Positions 49,059-57,976 of a stretch of 64,000 nt of DNA are shown in pieces. The position numbers were made by a program, and so were the translations under genes. How positions within the stretch are numbered: the first letter of the stretch is position 1; the number at the start of each line of letters is the position of its first letter. The DNA is taken from NCBI GenBank assembly GCA_035283685.1, contig DATETJ010000004.1:124001-188000 (forward strand), read 5' to 3'. The stretch comes from Candidatus Bathyarchaeia archaeon (GTDB lineage: Archaea > Thermoproteota > Bathyarchaeia > Bathyarchaeales > Bathyarchaeaceae). Below the pieces are notes generated by a model. That model did no database searches, was not told where the DNA came from, and worked only from the letters and a program-made list of their open reading frames with translations.

Positions 49059-49196
49059 TCACTCTTTCTCCAATAGCTCTCGGACTTTGTTCTTATAACT
49101 TTCGTTCGTGTCACCAGCAATCCTTCTTTCCATCGCGCACGCAAATTCACCAAGCACAACGCATACCGCGGATACGTTCTCACTGAAAGAGGACAA
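49059..49196 (-). CDS. Small protein (45 aa) upstream of the Lrp-like regulator
   Basis: A TTG ORF encoding MSSFSENVSAVCVVLGEFAC followed by AMERRIAGDTNESYKNKVRE and LLEKE. The amphipathic helix pattern, the six-base gap to the next start and the open frame of good protein-like composition upstream (KLGLRLSYQC) support a real gene. The frame stays open with no ATG as far as the ligase stop, so the start is uncertain. Function unknown. Confidence 0.4.
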   Translation of the reverse strand: MSSFSENVSAVCVVLGEFACAMERRIAGDTNESYKNKVRELLEKE

Positions 49197-49239
49197 GCAC
49201 TGATAAGAGAGCCTTAAGCCTAGCTTCTCACAAATCCCA

Positions 49240-50631
49240 TCATTCTCTAGCCTTCAACAAGACCCATTGTTTACTGCCAGCTTTCTTAAACCTAACAAGG
49301 ACATATGGTCCACGAAGCCTTTCTCCGTTCAATGAAAACTCGATTTTGTCTTCGTCCCAGATCTTCAACTCATAGTCGCCTTTGTCCCAGACTTTGACTG
49401 TTCCAGCCCCATATTGGCCAGGTGGAATTACGCCTTCGAAGTTCGCGTAGTCTAAAGGGTGATCCTCGGTTTCTACAGCCAGCCTCTTGTCGCCAGCGAA
49501 TTCAGGGACTCCTTTCGGCACAGCCCAGCTCTTAAGAACACCATCCTTCTCTAATCGAAGGTCGTGGTGAAGCCGTCTGGCATGATGCTCGTGCACCACA
49601 AAAACCTTGCTTTCACTCCTTGCTCCACCCGTGGGTTCCGGGGTCACAGCAAAATCCCTTTTCGCACGGTACTCCTGCAGCCCACCCTGCTGGATCTGAT
49701 CGAGCCTGCATTCAAACGGCGTCTTATCCGCTCTCAGCCCACGAAACCGTGCCATGCGCAGTTTTCCATCATTTGTCACACTCTGATAGCCAACTTCGCA
49801 CACAAGTTCAGGTTTGAGCCAAGCTATCCGCTCAGGAACATCCGCGGCTTCAAGCGTTTTCTCCTGCACCTCGAGAGGCTTGAATACCTTAAGAAGAGTC
49901 TCCATCAAGTTGTCTGAGAAGCCTGTGCCCACTTTGCCTACATAAACTGGTTTGTCTTTGTCGTAAAGCCCAAGTATCAGCGCTCCGAAGGTGCTTTCCC
50001 TGGCCCCCTCGCCCTTTGTGTAGCCGAATATGACGCAATCGCACGATGCAACCCTCTTAATCTTAAGCCATTTATCGCTCCTCACACCAGATTCGTAAAG
50101 GCTATCTTTCTTCTTGGCAATTATCCCTTCAATGCCCTTTTTCAGCGCAGCTTGGTAGTAGGCTTCGCCCTCTTCTTCGACAAAAAACGAAAATACAACG
50201 CGGCTGCCTTCCTTCACTTGCTCCCTCAGCATCCTTTTTCGTTCGATCAAGGGCAGGCTAGTTAGCGGGTTTCCATCTTTCTCCAAGATATCAAAAACGA
50301 TGTAAGTGGCTGGAAACTTGCTCGCCAAATATTCAATGTCACGAGGGTTGCTGGTGTTAGCTCTTTCCAGAAGCGTTTGAAAGTCAGCTTTTCCCTCACT
50401 CATGACGACTATTTCGCCATCGAGAACCACGCTGCTGGCCAGAGTTTTCAGTTCATCTAGCTCGGGAAAGTTGTGTTTCAGCTCTTTGCCGTTGCGGCTT
50501 CGCAGGCTGAGCGCGTCATCTATGTAGCTGATCGCCCGTATTCCATCCCATTTTATCTCGAAGATCCAGTCTTTTGAGGTAAAAGCTGCTTCTTTCGGCT
50601 GGGCCAGCATTGGCTTGTAAAGCCGTTTCAT
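49240..50631 (-). CDS. ligD: ATP-dependent DNA ligase with C-terminal 3'-phosphoesterase domain (LigD-like)
   Basis: A 463-residue protein. The ligase core has KPMLAQPKEAAF, EIKWDGIRAISY (AMP-linked Lys27), SVVLDGEIVVM, GIEGIIAKK, SDKWLKIKR and the OB-fold part. Residues about 345-460 form the LigD phosphoesterase domain (FVVHEHHARRLHHDLRLE, SWAVPKGVP, GVIPPGQYGAGTV). It seals breaks after end cleaning. It overlaps Ku by 4 bp in the NHEJ operon. Domain order Lig-PE is unusual. Confidence 0.93.
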   Translation of the reverse strand: MKRLYKPMLAQPKEAAFTSKDWIFEIKWDGIRAISYIDDALSLRSRNGKELKHNFPELDELKTLASSVVLDGEIVVMSEGKADFQTLLERANTSNPRDIEYLASKFPATYIVFDILEKDGNPLTSLPLIERKRMLREQVKEGSRVVFSFFVEEEGEAYYQAALKKGIEGIIAKKKDSLYESGVRSDKWLKIKRVASCDCVIFGYTKGEGARESTFGALILGLYDKDKPVYVGKVGTGFSDNLMETLLKVFKPLEVQEKTLEAADVPERIAWLKPELVCEVGYQSVTNDGKLRMARFRGLRADKTPFECRLDQIQQGGLQEYRAKRDFAVTPEPTGGARSESKVFVVHEHHARRLHHDLRLEKDGVLKSWAVPKGVPEFAGDKRLAVETEDHPLDYANFEGVIPPGQYGAGTVKVWDKGDYELKIWDEDKIEFSLNGERLRGPYVLVRFKKAGSKQWVLLKARE

Positions 50632-51434
50632 TTTTGCTTCAGCTGTTTAAGCGTTTCCTGCAAGGCTATCATCAGTTCTTTGGCGGCCTCTTCTTTCACG
50701 GGTTTCTCAACAACAATGGTTTCGCCTTTCAGTTTCTTCTCGATAAGTTCCTCAATCTTCTCCCTGTAGGTGTCCTTGTAGTCCGCGATGTTGAATTCGC
50801 CTGAAAGATCGGAGACAATCTTCACTGCTAGGTCTAGCTCCGCCTTGTTTGGTTCTTTGAGTTTTTTCAAGTCTTCGAGTTCACTTGGATCCGCAACTTC
50901 GTAGGAGTAACGCAGAGTTGTCACAACTAAAGCGCCTCTATACGGGTGGACCAAAACAGGGTATTCTTTTGTTTTGAGTGTGATTCTGCCCACTCCAGCT
51001 TTGCCCAAACTCTGCAACGCTGTTAAGAGCAAACTGTAAGCATCGTCGCTCTTATCAGGCAACAGTACGAAAGACCGTTCAAAATAAATCGGATCGGTGG
51101 ACAAGTAGTCCACGAACTTGTCTATGCGGATTCTCGAATCAGATTCAGGTCTCGCCGCCCTTAATTCGTCTTTGTTAAACACGATAAATTGCCCTTTGCT
51201 CACTTCGTAACCTTTGGCAATGTCTTGCCATAGAACAGGTTTCTCCTCTTTGATACACACTTTCTCATACTTCAACGGCGAGTTGTCAGCCTTATGCAAG
51301 AACCTGAAAGTGACGCTTTTGTCAAAAATCATGGTCGTCAGCTTAACTGGCACGTTGACCAAGCCGATTGTTATGCGACCCGACCAAATGGGACGTTTGG
51401 GAACGTGTATGCGAGGCTTTACCTCATTAGCCAT
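50628..51434 (-). CDS. ku: Ku homodimer end-binding protein
   Basis: A 268-residue Ku. It has RPIWSGRITIGLVNVPVKLT and FRFLHKADNSPLKYEKVCI at the N-terminus, RAARPESDSRIRIDKFVDYL, then LTLKTKEYPVLVHPYRGALV-type central strands and a Lys/Glu-rich C-terminus. It threads onto broken ends and recruits LigD. Between Pol (3 bp) and Lig (4 bp overlap). Confidence 0.94.
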   Translation of the reverse strand: MANEVKPRIHVPKRPIWSGRITIGLVNVPVKLTTMIFDKSVTFRFLHKADNSPLKYEKVCIKEEKPVLWQDIAKGYEVSKGQFIVFNKDELRAARPESDSRIRIDKFVDYLSTDPIYFERSFVLLPDKSDDAYSLLLTALQSLGKAGVGRITLKTKEYPVLVHPYRGALVVTTLRYSYEVADPSELEDLKKLKEPNKAELDLAVKIVSDLSGEFNIADYKDTYREKIEELIEKKLKGETIVVEKPVKEEAAKELMIALQETLKQLKQK

Positions 51435-51437
51435 CTT

Positions 51438-52301
51438 TCAAACCACTTCCAACTTCTGTCTATCTTCCAGCAACCTTTTCCAAGGATCGTCTTCCATTTT
51501 GACTACCGTGAATAACGTGAACTCCGCGGGCTTTAATCGTTTCTTGACGCTGTCCCAACTTAATGGAGTTGAAACCGTTGCCTGCGGCACAGCCCTCAGG
51601 CTATGTGGGCAAATCATGGTTCTTCCATGCGAGTTCTGGCGGTAATCAATGAACACTGTTCCAGGATCTTTAGACCTAGCGAACTCTGAAACGACTATAT
51701 CGGACTCTTTGGTCAACTGTTTGGCTATTTGATGTACAAACTGTCTTGTCTGCTCAAAAGTGTAACCGCCAACAACAGGTATGACTACATGCAGCCCTTT
51801 TTTGCCAGAAGTCTTGACATATGACCTAAGTCCTAGGGCATCTAGCTTCTCCTTCAGCAAGAGCGCTACTTTGACAGACTCAACGTGGTCAGCAGGTGGT
51901 TCAGGGTCAATATCGAATAGAACCAGATCCGGGTTCTCAATTGAATTGGTCTTCGTGAGAGTGGTGTGGATTTCTAGTGCTGCCAAGTTTGCCAACCAGA
52001 TAAGCGTGTCTAAATTATTGCACACGACGTAGTTGATCTGGCGTTTTGATGTCTCAGAGTATTTCCCGTACGTTTCAACCCAAGCAGGCGTTCCCATAGG
52101 GGCATCCTTCTCATAGAAACCCTCTTTATCTATGCCGTCTGGAAACCGTGTCAAGACCGCGGGTCTATCAGCGAGAAAGCCCAGCATCTTAGGCGCCATT
52201 CGAATGTAATACTCAATTACTTGCGCTTTTGTGATTTTCAGCTCTGGATACAGAATTTTTTCAAGGTTTGTGAACTGGACTCTTGTCAATTTCTCAGACA
52301 T
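51438..52301 (-). CDS. LigD-type polymerase/primase (NHEJ)
   Basis: A 287-residue AEP-superfamily polymerase. LEKILYPELKITKAQVIEYY at the N-terminus, LVLFDIDPEPPADHVESVK with the catalytic DxD, YVKTSGKKGLHVVIPV and a C-terminal STPLSWDSVKKRLKP. It fills gaps with ribonucleotides and dNTPs at double-strand breaks. First gene of the operon Pol-Ku-Lig. Confidence 0.93.
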   Translation of the reverse strand: MSEKLTRVQFTNLEKILYPELKITKAQVIEYYIRMAPKMLGFLADRPAVLTRFPDGIDKEGFYEKDAPMGTPAWVETYGKYSETSKRQINYVVCNNLDTLIWLANLAALEIHTTLTKTNSIENPDLVLFDIDPEPPADHVESVKVALLLKEKLDALGLRSYVKTSGKKGLHVVIPVVGGYTFEQTRQFVHQIAKQLTKESDIVVSEFARSKDPGTVFIDYRQNSHGRTMICPHSLRAVPQATVSTPLSWDSVKKRLKPAEFTLFTVVKMEDDPWKRLLEDRQKLEVV

Positions 52302-52408
52302 GACGGTTCGGCTCGATGTTCGGGCGGTTTTTCGTGTCTATCATCGGGTTAATCGTGAATCTTAAATGCTTTGATAGAGGCTTGAGTATGGGCAAGGCAT
52401 GAACCATT

Positions 52409-53275
52409 ATGAATAAGCTAGGCGGTCTTCTGCGCTTAATGCGTCCCGTCAACTGTCTCATGATGGGTTTCGCTGTTATAGTCGGCGCCGCCTTGGCAAA
52501 TCAACCCGTTTCAACATTTCCTTGGCTGAGGCTTGCGTATGGGTTTGTAACGGGTTTCATGTTAACCGCGGCTTCCATGAGCATAAACGATTACTATGAC
52601 CGCGAAATCGACGCCATAAATGAACCTCAACGGCCAATTCCAAGAGGCGCAGTTCAACCAAAAGAGGCGTTAGCTTTCGCGTTTGGCTTGACAGCCGTCG
52701 GCTTTGTTGCCGCAATTCTGACCAGCGCCTACTGCCTAGTCATAGCCATAATTGCTTGGATCGTGGTAGTAACCTACACAACTGTTGGCAAACGCAGAGG
52801 TTTGCCCGGCAATTTTCTAGTTAGCATCTGTGTGGCTATCCCTTTCGTCTACGGCAGCGTGGTCTTGGCTGATGCGGTTCAGTTGAACGTTGTCCTCTTT
52901 GCGTTGATGGCTTTCCTCTCGAACACGGGCAGAGAGATCACGAAGGGAATTGTTGATGTTAAAGGAGATGAAACACGCCACATTAGAACGTTGGCAGTGC
53001 GTTTTGGCGAAAGAACTGCAGCAATTGTCGCAGTCTTCTTTTATCTGTTTGCTGTCTCGCTGAGCTTGGTTCCTTGGTTTTTAGGTCTGGTCTCCTGGTG
53101 GTTTATTCCGTTAGTCGCGGTTACCGACATCGGATTTGCCGCATCATCTTTTCTGCTTCTGAGGGATTGTTCAAGGGAAAGCGCTCGCAGAACAAAGAAC
53201 ATAGTTCTCTTGTGGTTCATTATTGGCTTGCTGGCATTTGTTGCGGGCGCTATTGGGCGAACAATTCAGTTCTAA
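52409..53275 (+). CDS. UbiA-family prenyltransferase, probable digeranylgeranylglyceryl phosphate synthase
   Basis: A 288-residue membrane enzyme with about eight helices. First Asp motif: NDYYDREIDAINEPQRPIPR; second: IVDVKGDETRHIRTLAVRFG. The archaeal role is attaching the second geranylgeranyl chain to geranylgeranylglyceryl phosphate for ether lipids. Other UbiA relatives (chlorophyll/quinone types) are possible, but the RPIPRG context is as in archaeal lipid enzymes. It diverges from the NHEJ operon. Confidence 0.85.
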   Translation: MNKLGGLLRLMRPVNCLMMGFAVIVGAALANQPVSTFPWLRLAYGFVTGFMLTAASMSINDYYDREIDAINEPQRPIPRGAVQPKEALAFAFGLTAVGFVAAILTSAYCLVIAIIAWIVVVTYTTVGKRRGLPGNFLVSICVAIPFVYGSVVLADAVQLNVVLFALMAFLSNTGREITKGIVDVKGDETRHIRTLAVRFGERTAAIVAVFFYLFAVSLSLVPWFLGLVSWWFIPLVAVTDIGFAASSFLLLRDCSRESARRTKNIVLLWFIIGLLAFVAGAIGRTIQF

Positions 53276-53437
53276 GGCTACGACCAACGTTCAGCTAATT
53301 TCTCTCTTCTTCGCGTGCATTTTCCTCATGGTTCTCGTTTCAGGAAAGACAGGTATCTGCGATTCTGATTCTGGTTTCATAACGCTGAAATGGCTGCCCA
53401 AACGATATTTCTAGCTTAAATTTAGGTGAAAGACTCA

Positions 53438-53737
53438 ATGCATGTCAAGACTGAAAGACTGAGACATCTATATGGTTGGGATTCAGCCTACGCCACCATG
53501 ACGCCAACAGCGCCTGAAAGCTACAAGTACCCTGACGGAATCGTCTTAACACTGAAAACCAGCAACCACGCCGAGCACTACTTCGTCGAACGAGCATTTG
53601 CCTTGCAACTAGCCACTTCAATCAAGGAATCATTGGTCTACAAGAAACCGAAACCACAGTCTAAACCACAGGCGAAACCCGCTGAAAAGCAGCTAAAGGC
53701 GCAGAAGAAAGACGGCAAGAAGCCTCGACCAGACTAG
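53438..53737 (+). CDS. Hypothetical protein with basic Pro/Lys tail
   Basis: A 99-residue protein. Residues 1-65 (MHVKTERLRHLYGWDSAYA, VLTLKTSNHAEHYFVERAFA) form a small strand-helix fold, followed by a Lys/Pro/Gln-rich tail (KPKPQSKPQAKPAEKQ). I picked the ATG at 53438, ten bases after AGGTGA. A GTG twelve bases earlier is possible. Family not recognised. Confidence 0.55.
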   Translation: MHVKTERLRHLYGWDSAYATMTPTAPESYKYPDGIVLTLKTSNHAEHYFVERAFALQLATSIKESLVYKKPKPQSKPQAKPAEKQLKAQKKDGKKPRPD

Positions 53738-53765
53738 AAGTCTCAGCTAAGCCGCGTCAAAGATT

Positions 53766-53981
53766 CTAACTAGCCGCAACTTGCGAGTGGATTCTATCCA
53801 GCTTTAGGCTTGCCTTTTTTCCAACAACCCGAAGCAAAACATAGTGAAGAGTCTCGTGAACTATCACGTCTTCGATGTCGGTATCGTGTATTTCGCCGAA
53901 AACGTAGACTACACCGCATCCAGTATCAAACACACCATAGATTGGTGGAAACTGAAATACGAATTCAAGCGACTTTGCCAT
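53766..53981 (-). CDS. Small HExxH-containing protein (71 aa)
   Basis: A 71-residue protein. DVIVHETLHYVLLRVV has an HExxH zinc-peptidase motif inside a helix; the preceding VFQFPPIYGVFDTGCGVVYV gives the strand expected before it. Short for a peptidase domain, but the pattern is coherent. It converges with the hypothetical gene at 53438 (28 bp gap). A small minimal gluzincin-like protein or a fragment is possible. Confidence 0.5.
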   Translation of the reverse strand: MAKSLEFVFQFPPIYGVFDTGCGVVYVFGEIHDTDIEDVIVHETLHYVLLRVVGKKASLKLDRIHSQVAAS

Positions 53982-54162
53982 CTTGGTCGCTGTTCCCTCG
54001 CGCTGTGTGGCTCTCCAATAGCCTTTAGAGTGGATTTTAGTATATGATGGATATTTCAGTCAACGGAATATGTCAACGCCTTCTTCAGACATCGCGCCTA
54101 CAACCGCAACAGATAATACATTGCCCAGCACATTCATGGAAAACACAGAAGAGGGCTGAACC

Positions 54163-54357
54163 ATGCCTCGTGAAATCTTCGAAGTCGACAAATTTGTTGC
54201 AGCCGCTGAAAGAGCTGAATACTGCGCCATCAAAAGACTAAAGCGAACTGTTAAACTCAAGATACGAACACCAAAGACCTTCTACACCATCAAAGTTGAC
54301 CCACCTAAGGCTGAAGAAATCATAAAGAAACTCAGATGCGAAATACGCGAAGTCTGA
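54163..54357 (+). CDS. rpl38e: Large ribosomal subunit protein eL38
   Basis: A 64-residue protein: MPREIFEVDKFVAAAERAEY, CAIKRLKRTVKLKIRTPKTF and KVDPPKAEEIIKKL. This matches eL38 in start (MPREI), length and order of basic strands. eL38 is present in eukaryotes and in only some archaea. An AAC-ATG start has GAGGG 10 bp upstream. It lies alone, not in the ribosomal operon. Confidence 0.82.
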   Translation: MPREIFEVDKFVAAAERAEYCAIKRLKRTVKLKIRTPKTFYTIKVDPPKAEEIIKKLRCEIREV

Positions 54358-54441
54358 GGCATCTTCCACCCACGACAAAGCTTTATACATTTACAGCGTG
54401 TCTAGGTTTTAGTTTCTGCATAGCATATTGAAAGTGGCTGC

Positions 54442-55755
54442 ATGGCGCTTAGAAGACTCTACAGTGGCGACGTTCTGGTATTAGGCGCAGTTTCATTCAT
54501 AGAGGCTCTTGCCTTCTCAATACCCTTTTCCTATTTTCCAGATTATGCGCTATCTCTCGGTGCTTCCGTTGCTTCCATCGGATTATTCACATCAAGCTTT
54601 ATGGCAGCTTCCGCCCTGCTCTCCCCAAAAATCGGAAGCGTCTCCGACAAGATTGGAAGAAAAAGGATCATGCTCTGGGGCTTGTTCGGAGACGTCATAT
54701 TTGGCGCTCTCACTGGACTTGTGCCAACATGGCATTGGCTTCTAGTAATCAGAACGCTTAATGGAGCTGTCACAGCCGCTGCCACATTGCCCGCTGAAGC
54801 ATTACTAATCGACAAGGTTCCAGTTCAACGAAGAGGAGAAGCTCTTGGGTTCGTGTCATCTTGCGCCATAATCGGAAGAAATGTAGGCCCAGCCTTTGGT
54901 GGATCAACACAGTTTATTGCCTCACAATTTCTGGACGAGATAAGCAGCTACAGAATCCCATACTTTGTAGACGCCGCATTCGCAGTGGTAGCTGTGATTC
55001 TGGTCGCTTGGAAAATCACTGAGAAAACCACAGACACGCAGAAGCAAGGTTTAAGCGATGCACGCATGCGTCCAGACGCCCCGTCTTCACCTTCCGAGAC
55101 AAAGATCAAGGTGCAGTATTCACGGGCATTCAAGATACTTCTAGTCACCGCGTTTGCAAACGGCATTGCTCTAGGCTTCATACTGCCCCTCATCGCGCTT
55201 TTCTTTCAAGACAAGTTCGGCCTTGAACCCATTATGATAGGCTCCGTCATGACAGCTGCAGGTCTTGTAGGGCTGCTCGCAAGTTGGATTGCAGGGCGGA
55301 TTTCCGACAAACTTGGCAGAAAACCTATGATAGCAATTGGGGGTTTTTCCTCGCGCTTCTGCGGTTTTGTACTTCCTTTTACCGGCGATGTTGGGCAGGC
55401 TACGCTATTTCTTTCAATTCGCTCGTTGGGCTTCAACATTTTTATGCCGGCGATGCAGGGTTTGAGGGCGGACCTCGTACCCAAGGAGGTTAGGGGTAGA
55501 CTGTTTGGATTGTACAACACTTTCTTTACAGCGGGAGACATTGTGGGTCCAATTGTGTCGACTTTGCTTTACGACCTGTACAGGTTCACATCGTGGAACA
55601 TTGGAGGCTTATCTGTACCCGGATATGGCATACCTTTCTACGTCAACTCAATTCTCGGAATCATAACAACCGCCATACTGCTAGTGTATGTACAAGAAAC
55701 GGTTGACGTTAAACCTCGGGGCAAAAGAGCACCAGTTGGCATTGAAACTTCATGA
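54442..55755 (+). CDS. Major facilitator superfamily transporter
   Basis: A 437-residue, twelve-helix protein. Motif A copies: GSVSDKIGRKRIMLWGLFG after helix 2 and GRISDKLGRKPMIAIGG in the second half, giving the internal duplication. A long central loop at about 195-225 (TDTQKQGLSDARMRPDAPSS) divides the halves. It resembles drug/proton antiporters of archaea, but the substrate is unknown. Confidence 0.9.
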   Translation: MALRRLYSGDVLVLGAVSFIEALAFSIPFSYFPDYALSLGASVASIGLFTSSFMAASALLSPKIGSVSDKIGRKRIMLWGLFGDVIFGALTGLVPTWHWLLVIRTLNGAVTAAATLPAEALLIDKVPVQRRGEALGFVSSCAIIGRNVGPAFGGSTQFIASQFLDEISSYRIPYFVDAAFAVVAVILVAWKITEKTTDTQKQGLSDARMRPDAPSSPSETKIKVQYSRAFKILLVTAFANGIALGFILPLIALFFQDKFGLEPIMIGSVMTAAGLVGLLASWIAGRISDKLGRKPMIAIGGFSSRFCGFVLPFTGDVGQATLFLSIRSLGFNIFMPAMQGLRADLVPKEVRGRLFGLYNTFFTAGDIVGPIVSTLLYDLYRFTSWNIGGLSVPGYGIPFYVNSILGIITTAILLVYVQETVDVKPRGKRAPVGIETS

Positions 55756-55813
55756 GAATCAGAATCAACAATTCCGCCGTGATTCAGGCGTTAATATAAG
55801 AGCGACATGAGAT

Positions 55814-56557
55814 ATGTCAATTCACCGAGTTGCCCAGTTGAGAAGAATATCATTTGACCCCGTTGCCCAAATATTCGACAAGACAAGAGGCCCGCCAGAA
55901 CACGTCATGAAGCAATTGCTAAACATGCTGGCAAAAGAGCTGAGCGCGTGCAGAACCATCCTAGACGCTGGCGTGGGCACGGGCAGATTCGCGAAGCCCT
56001 TGCAGAACAGAGCATTCGAAGTTGTCGGCATCGACATCTCTCAAAAGATGCTAAGCGTTGCCAAAGAAAAAGGCACCCAAGACCTGTTCCGGGGAGACAT
56101 TTGTGCTCTTCCTTTCAAAGACGACTCATTCGATGCCGCAATCTGCAATGCCGTTTTGCATCTTATTCCTGAATGGAAAGCCGTTCTGAGGGAGATTCGC
56201 AGAGTTACTGCCGGGGTCATTGTTTCGACAATTCATGAACGTGACAATCCAATGCGAGACGCCTACACACATCTACTGGAAAATCACGGATACAAAATGC
56301 CCAAACGAGAAAACCCAGTACGCGACTTGATGGATTCAGTTACGCCTTCAAAGTCCATTCACGTAGCTTCTTACTACGTCGATGTTGAAAAGAGTCTCAG
56401 CCACATGAACAAAAGGGTCTTCTCGTTTCAATGGAGCATACCAGAGAGCACGCACACGGAAGTCATGAGGGAACTAGAAAGAGGATTCTCGGGTATGAGG
56501 TTGCGTCAAGGAATACGTATTTCGATATGGAATAGCGACGACTTGGCACATTTGTAA
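55814..56557 (+). CDS. Class I SAM-dependent methyltransferase
   Basis: A 247-residue methyltransferase. LDAGVGTGRFAKPLQNRAFE (motif I), VVGIDISQKMLSVAKEKG, ICALPFKDDSFDAAICNAVL and VIVSTIHERD are the standard motifs of the Methyltransf_11 group. The C-terminal part may bind the acceptor. It starts 58 bp after the MFS gene on the same strand. Confidence 0.88.
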   Translation: MSIHRVAQLRRISFDPVAQIFDKTRGPPEHVMKQLLNMLAKELSACRTILDAGVGTGRFAKPLQNRAFEVVGIDISQKMLSVAKEKGTQDLFRGDICALPFKDDSFDAAICNAVLHLIPEWKAVLREIRRVTAGVIVSTIHERDNPMRDAYTHLLENHGYKMPKRENPVRDLMDSVTPSKSIHVASYYVDVEKSLSHMNKRVFSFQWSIPESTHTEVMRELERGFSGMRLRQGIRISIWNSDDLAHL

Positions 56558-56582
56558 AGGTCAGGCTCAGTGATTCGGCAGT

Positions 56583-57962
56583 TTAGTATTGTGTTGCTCC
56601 AGTGAACCTCAACTTTCGCAGCTTCATGCTTGGAGTCGTGCTGTCACTAGTTCGCTGCAGGTCTTTGCCCATCATTGGAACGTCTTTCAAAGCTGAAAGC
56701 ATGCTGTCCGTGTAGCGAAGATTCATAATAGGCTTGCTTAGTTGACCGTTTTCAATGAGGAACGTTCCGTCTCTAGTTAAGCCTGTGAGGATCGCCTTTG
56801 TAGGATCAACTGGATTCGTATAGTGAAATCGTGTAACAAAGATTCCATGCTTTGTGTCTTCAATCATCTCGTCCATTGAAGCATCGCCGGAGCGCACGAT
56901 CAAGTTGATGGGAACTGGCCTCATCGGACCAAATAACCCGGCCATAGGTGGAGGCGAATGCCCGGTGCTCTTTTTGCCTTTCTCTTTTCCTGCTGTGAAC
57001 GAGTCGTAGCAGATGCTCTTTTCAGAAACCACGCCCTTATCGATTAGTTTCATGGGCTTTTTTGGAACCCCTTCGCCATCAATAGGCGTAGCATATAAGG
57101 TCAAAGGGTCCCTTGAATCATCTTTCACAGAGAGTTTGTCGTCGAAAACCTGTTCTCCCAAGTGATACTTCACAAAGGATTGACCGTCTTGGTAGGTGGT
57201 GGCTGAAAAACCCATGAAGCTCAGGAAAGTCACGAATGTGGCAGCCGCACGTGGACTCAGAACAACTTCGTATTCACCAGGCGCGAGTTTTTCGTGGTTC
57301 ACGTTCTTCGCTGATTTTTCAGCTGCCTCTTCTGCAGCTTGAATGTGGTCGATCTCCTTCACAAACCTTGAGTATTGTTCAGCTGAGCCAAAGCCTTGAG
57401 AACCAGCGACTTCGGATATCACTGTTACGTTAACGCTTGCAAGCGACATTTGCGCCCAAGCTGTGACTCCAAGCGAGTTAGCGATGGCGAAAGACGATGC
57501 TCCAGTGCTATAGGATCCAGCTACAGCCTTCACATGCTTAGACTTTGAATGAGCGGTTTGTATTATATCCCTGACTTTGTCCGCTCTGAAGCTGGGTGTG
57601 CAGGTGGCGGTTTTTGGATCATGTGCTCCTCTGATTGGAGACCATTTTTGGGGCGTGGGCAAGCTTTTGAAGTCTTTGTTCGGAGGCGTAACCTTCGCTA
57701 TCGTAAGGGCTTTTTCCACCGCGTCCTCAATCTGCTCTACATTCAACGTGTTAACTGACAGCGTTCCAATCTTCTTTTTCGTCACGACCTTGATGATTAT
57801 GCCGCCGGTTCTTGAAGCCACGTTTTGATGGATTTGCGAGTTGGCAAATCGTGTCAGAGCTCTATCTGCAAGAAAAGACGATGCCTGCGCTTGATCCGCT
57901 CCTTTCTTCAAGGCGACTTTAACCGTCTTTTTGGATAGGTCAAGAAGCTCTTTTGTGTCCAT
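56583..57962 (-). CDS. tldE: TldE/PmbA-type regulatory subunit
   Basis: A 459-residue protein: KVALKKGADQAQASSFLADR, FANSQIHQNVASRTGGIIIK, AWAQMSLASVNVTVISEV and STGHSPPPMAGLFGPMRPVP. It lacks HExxxH, as expected for TldE, which pairs with TldD to form a heterodimeric peptidase. The TldD gene is directly upstream (14 bp). Start at 57962; an upstream Met is possible. Confidence 0.92.
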   Translation of the reverse strand: MDTKELLDLSKKTVKVALKKGADQAQASSFLADRALTRFANSQIHQNVASRTGGIIIKVVTKKKIGTLSVNTLNVEQIEDAVEKALTIAKVTPPNKDFKSLPTPQKWSPIRGAHDPKTATCTPSFRADKVRDIIQTAHSKSKHVKAVAGSYSTGASSFAIANSLGVTAWAQMSLASVNVTVISEVAGSQGFGSAEQYSRFVKEIDHIQAAEEAAEKSAKNVNHEKLAPGEYEVVLSPRAAATFVTFLSFMGFSATTYQDGQSFVKYHLGEQVFDDKLSVKDDSRDPLTLYATPIDGEGVPKKPMKLIDKGVVSEKSICYDSFTAGKEKGKKSTGHSPPPMAGLFGPMRPVPINLIVRSGDASMDEMIEDTKHGIFVTRFHYTNPVDPTKAILTGLTRDGTFLIENGQLSKPIMNLRYTDSMLSALKDVPMMGKDLQRTSDSTTPSMKLRKLRFTGATQY

Positions 57963-57976
57963 CTTTTCATCATTCC

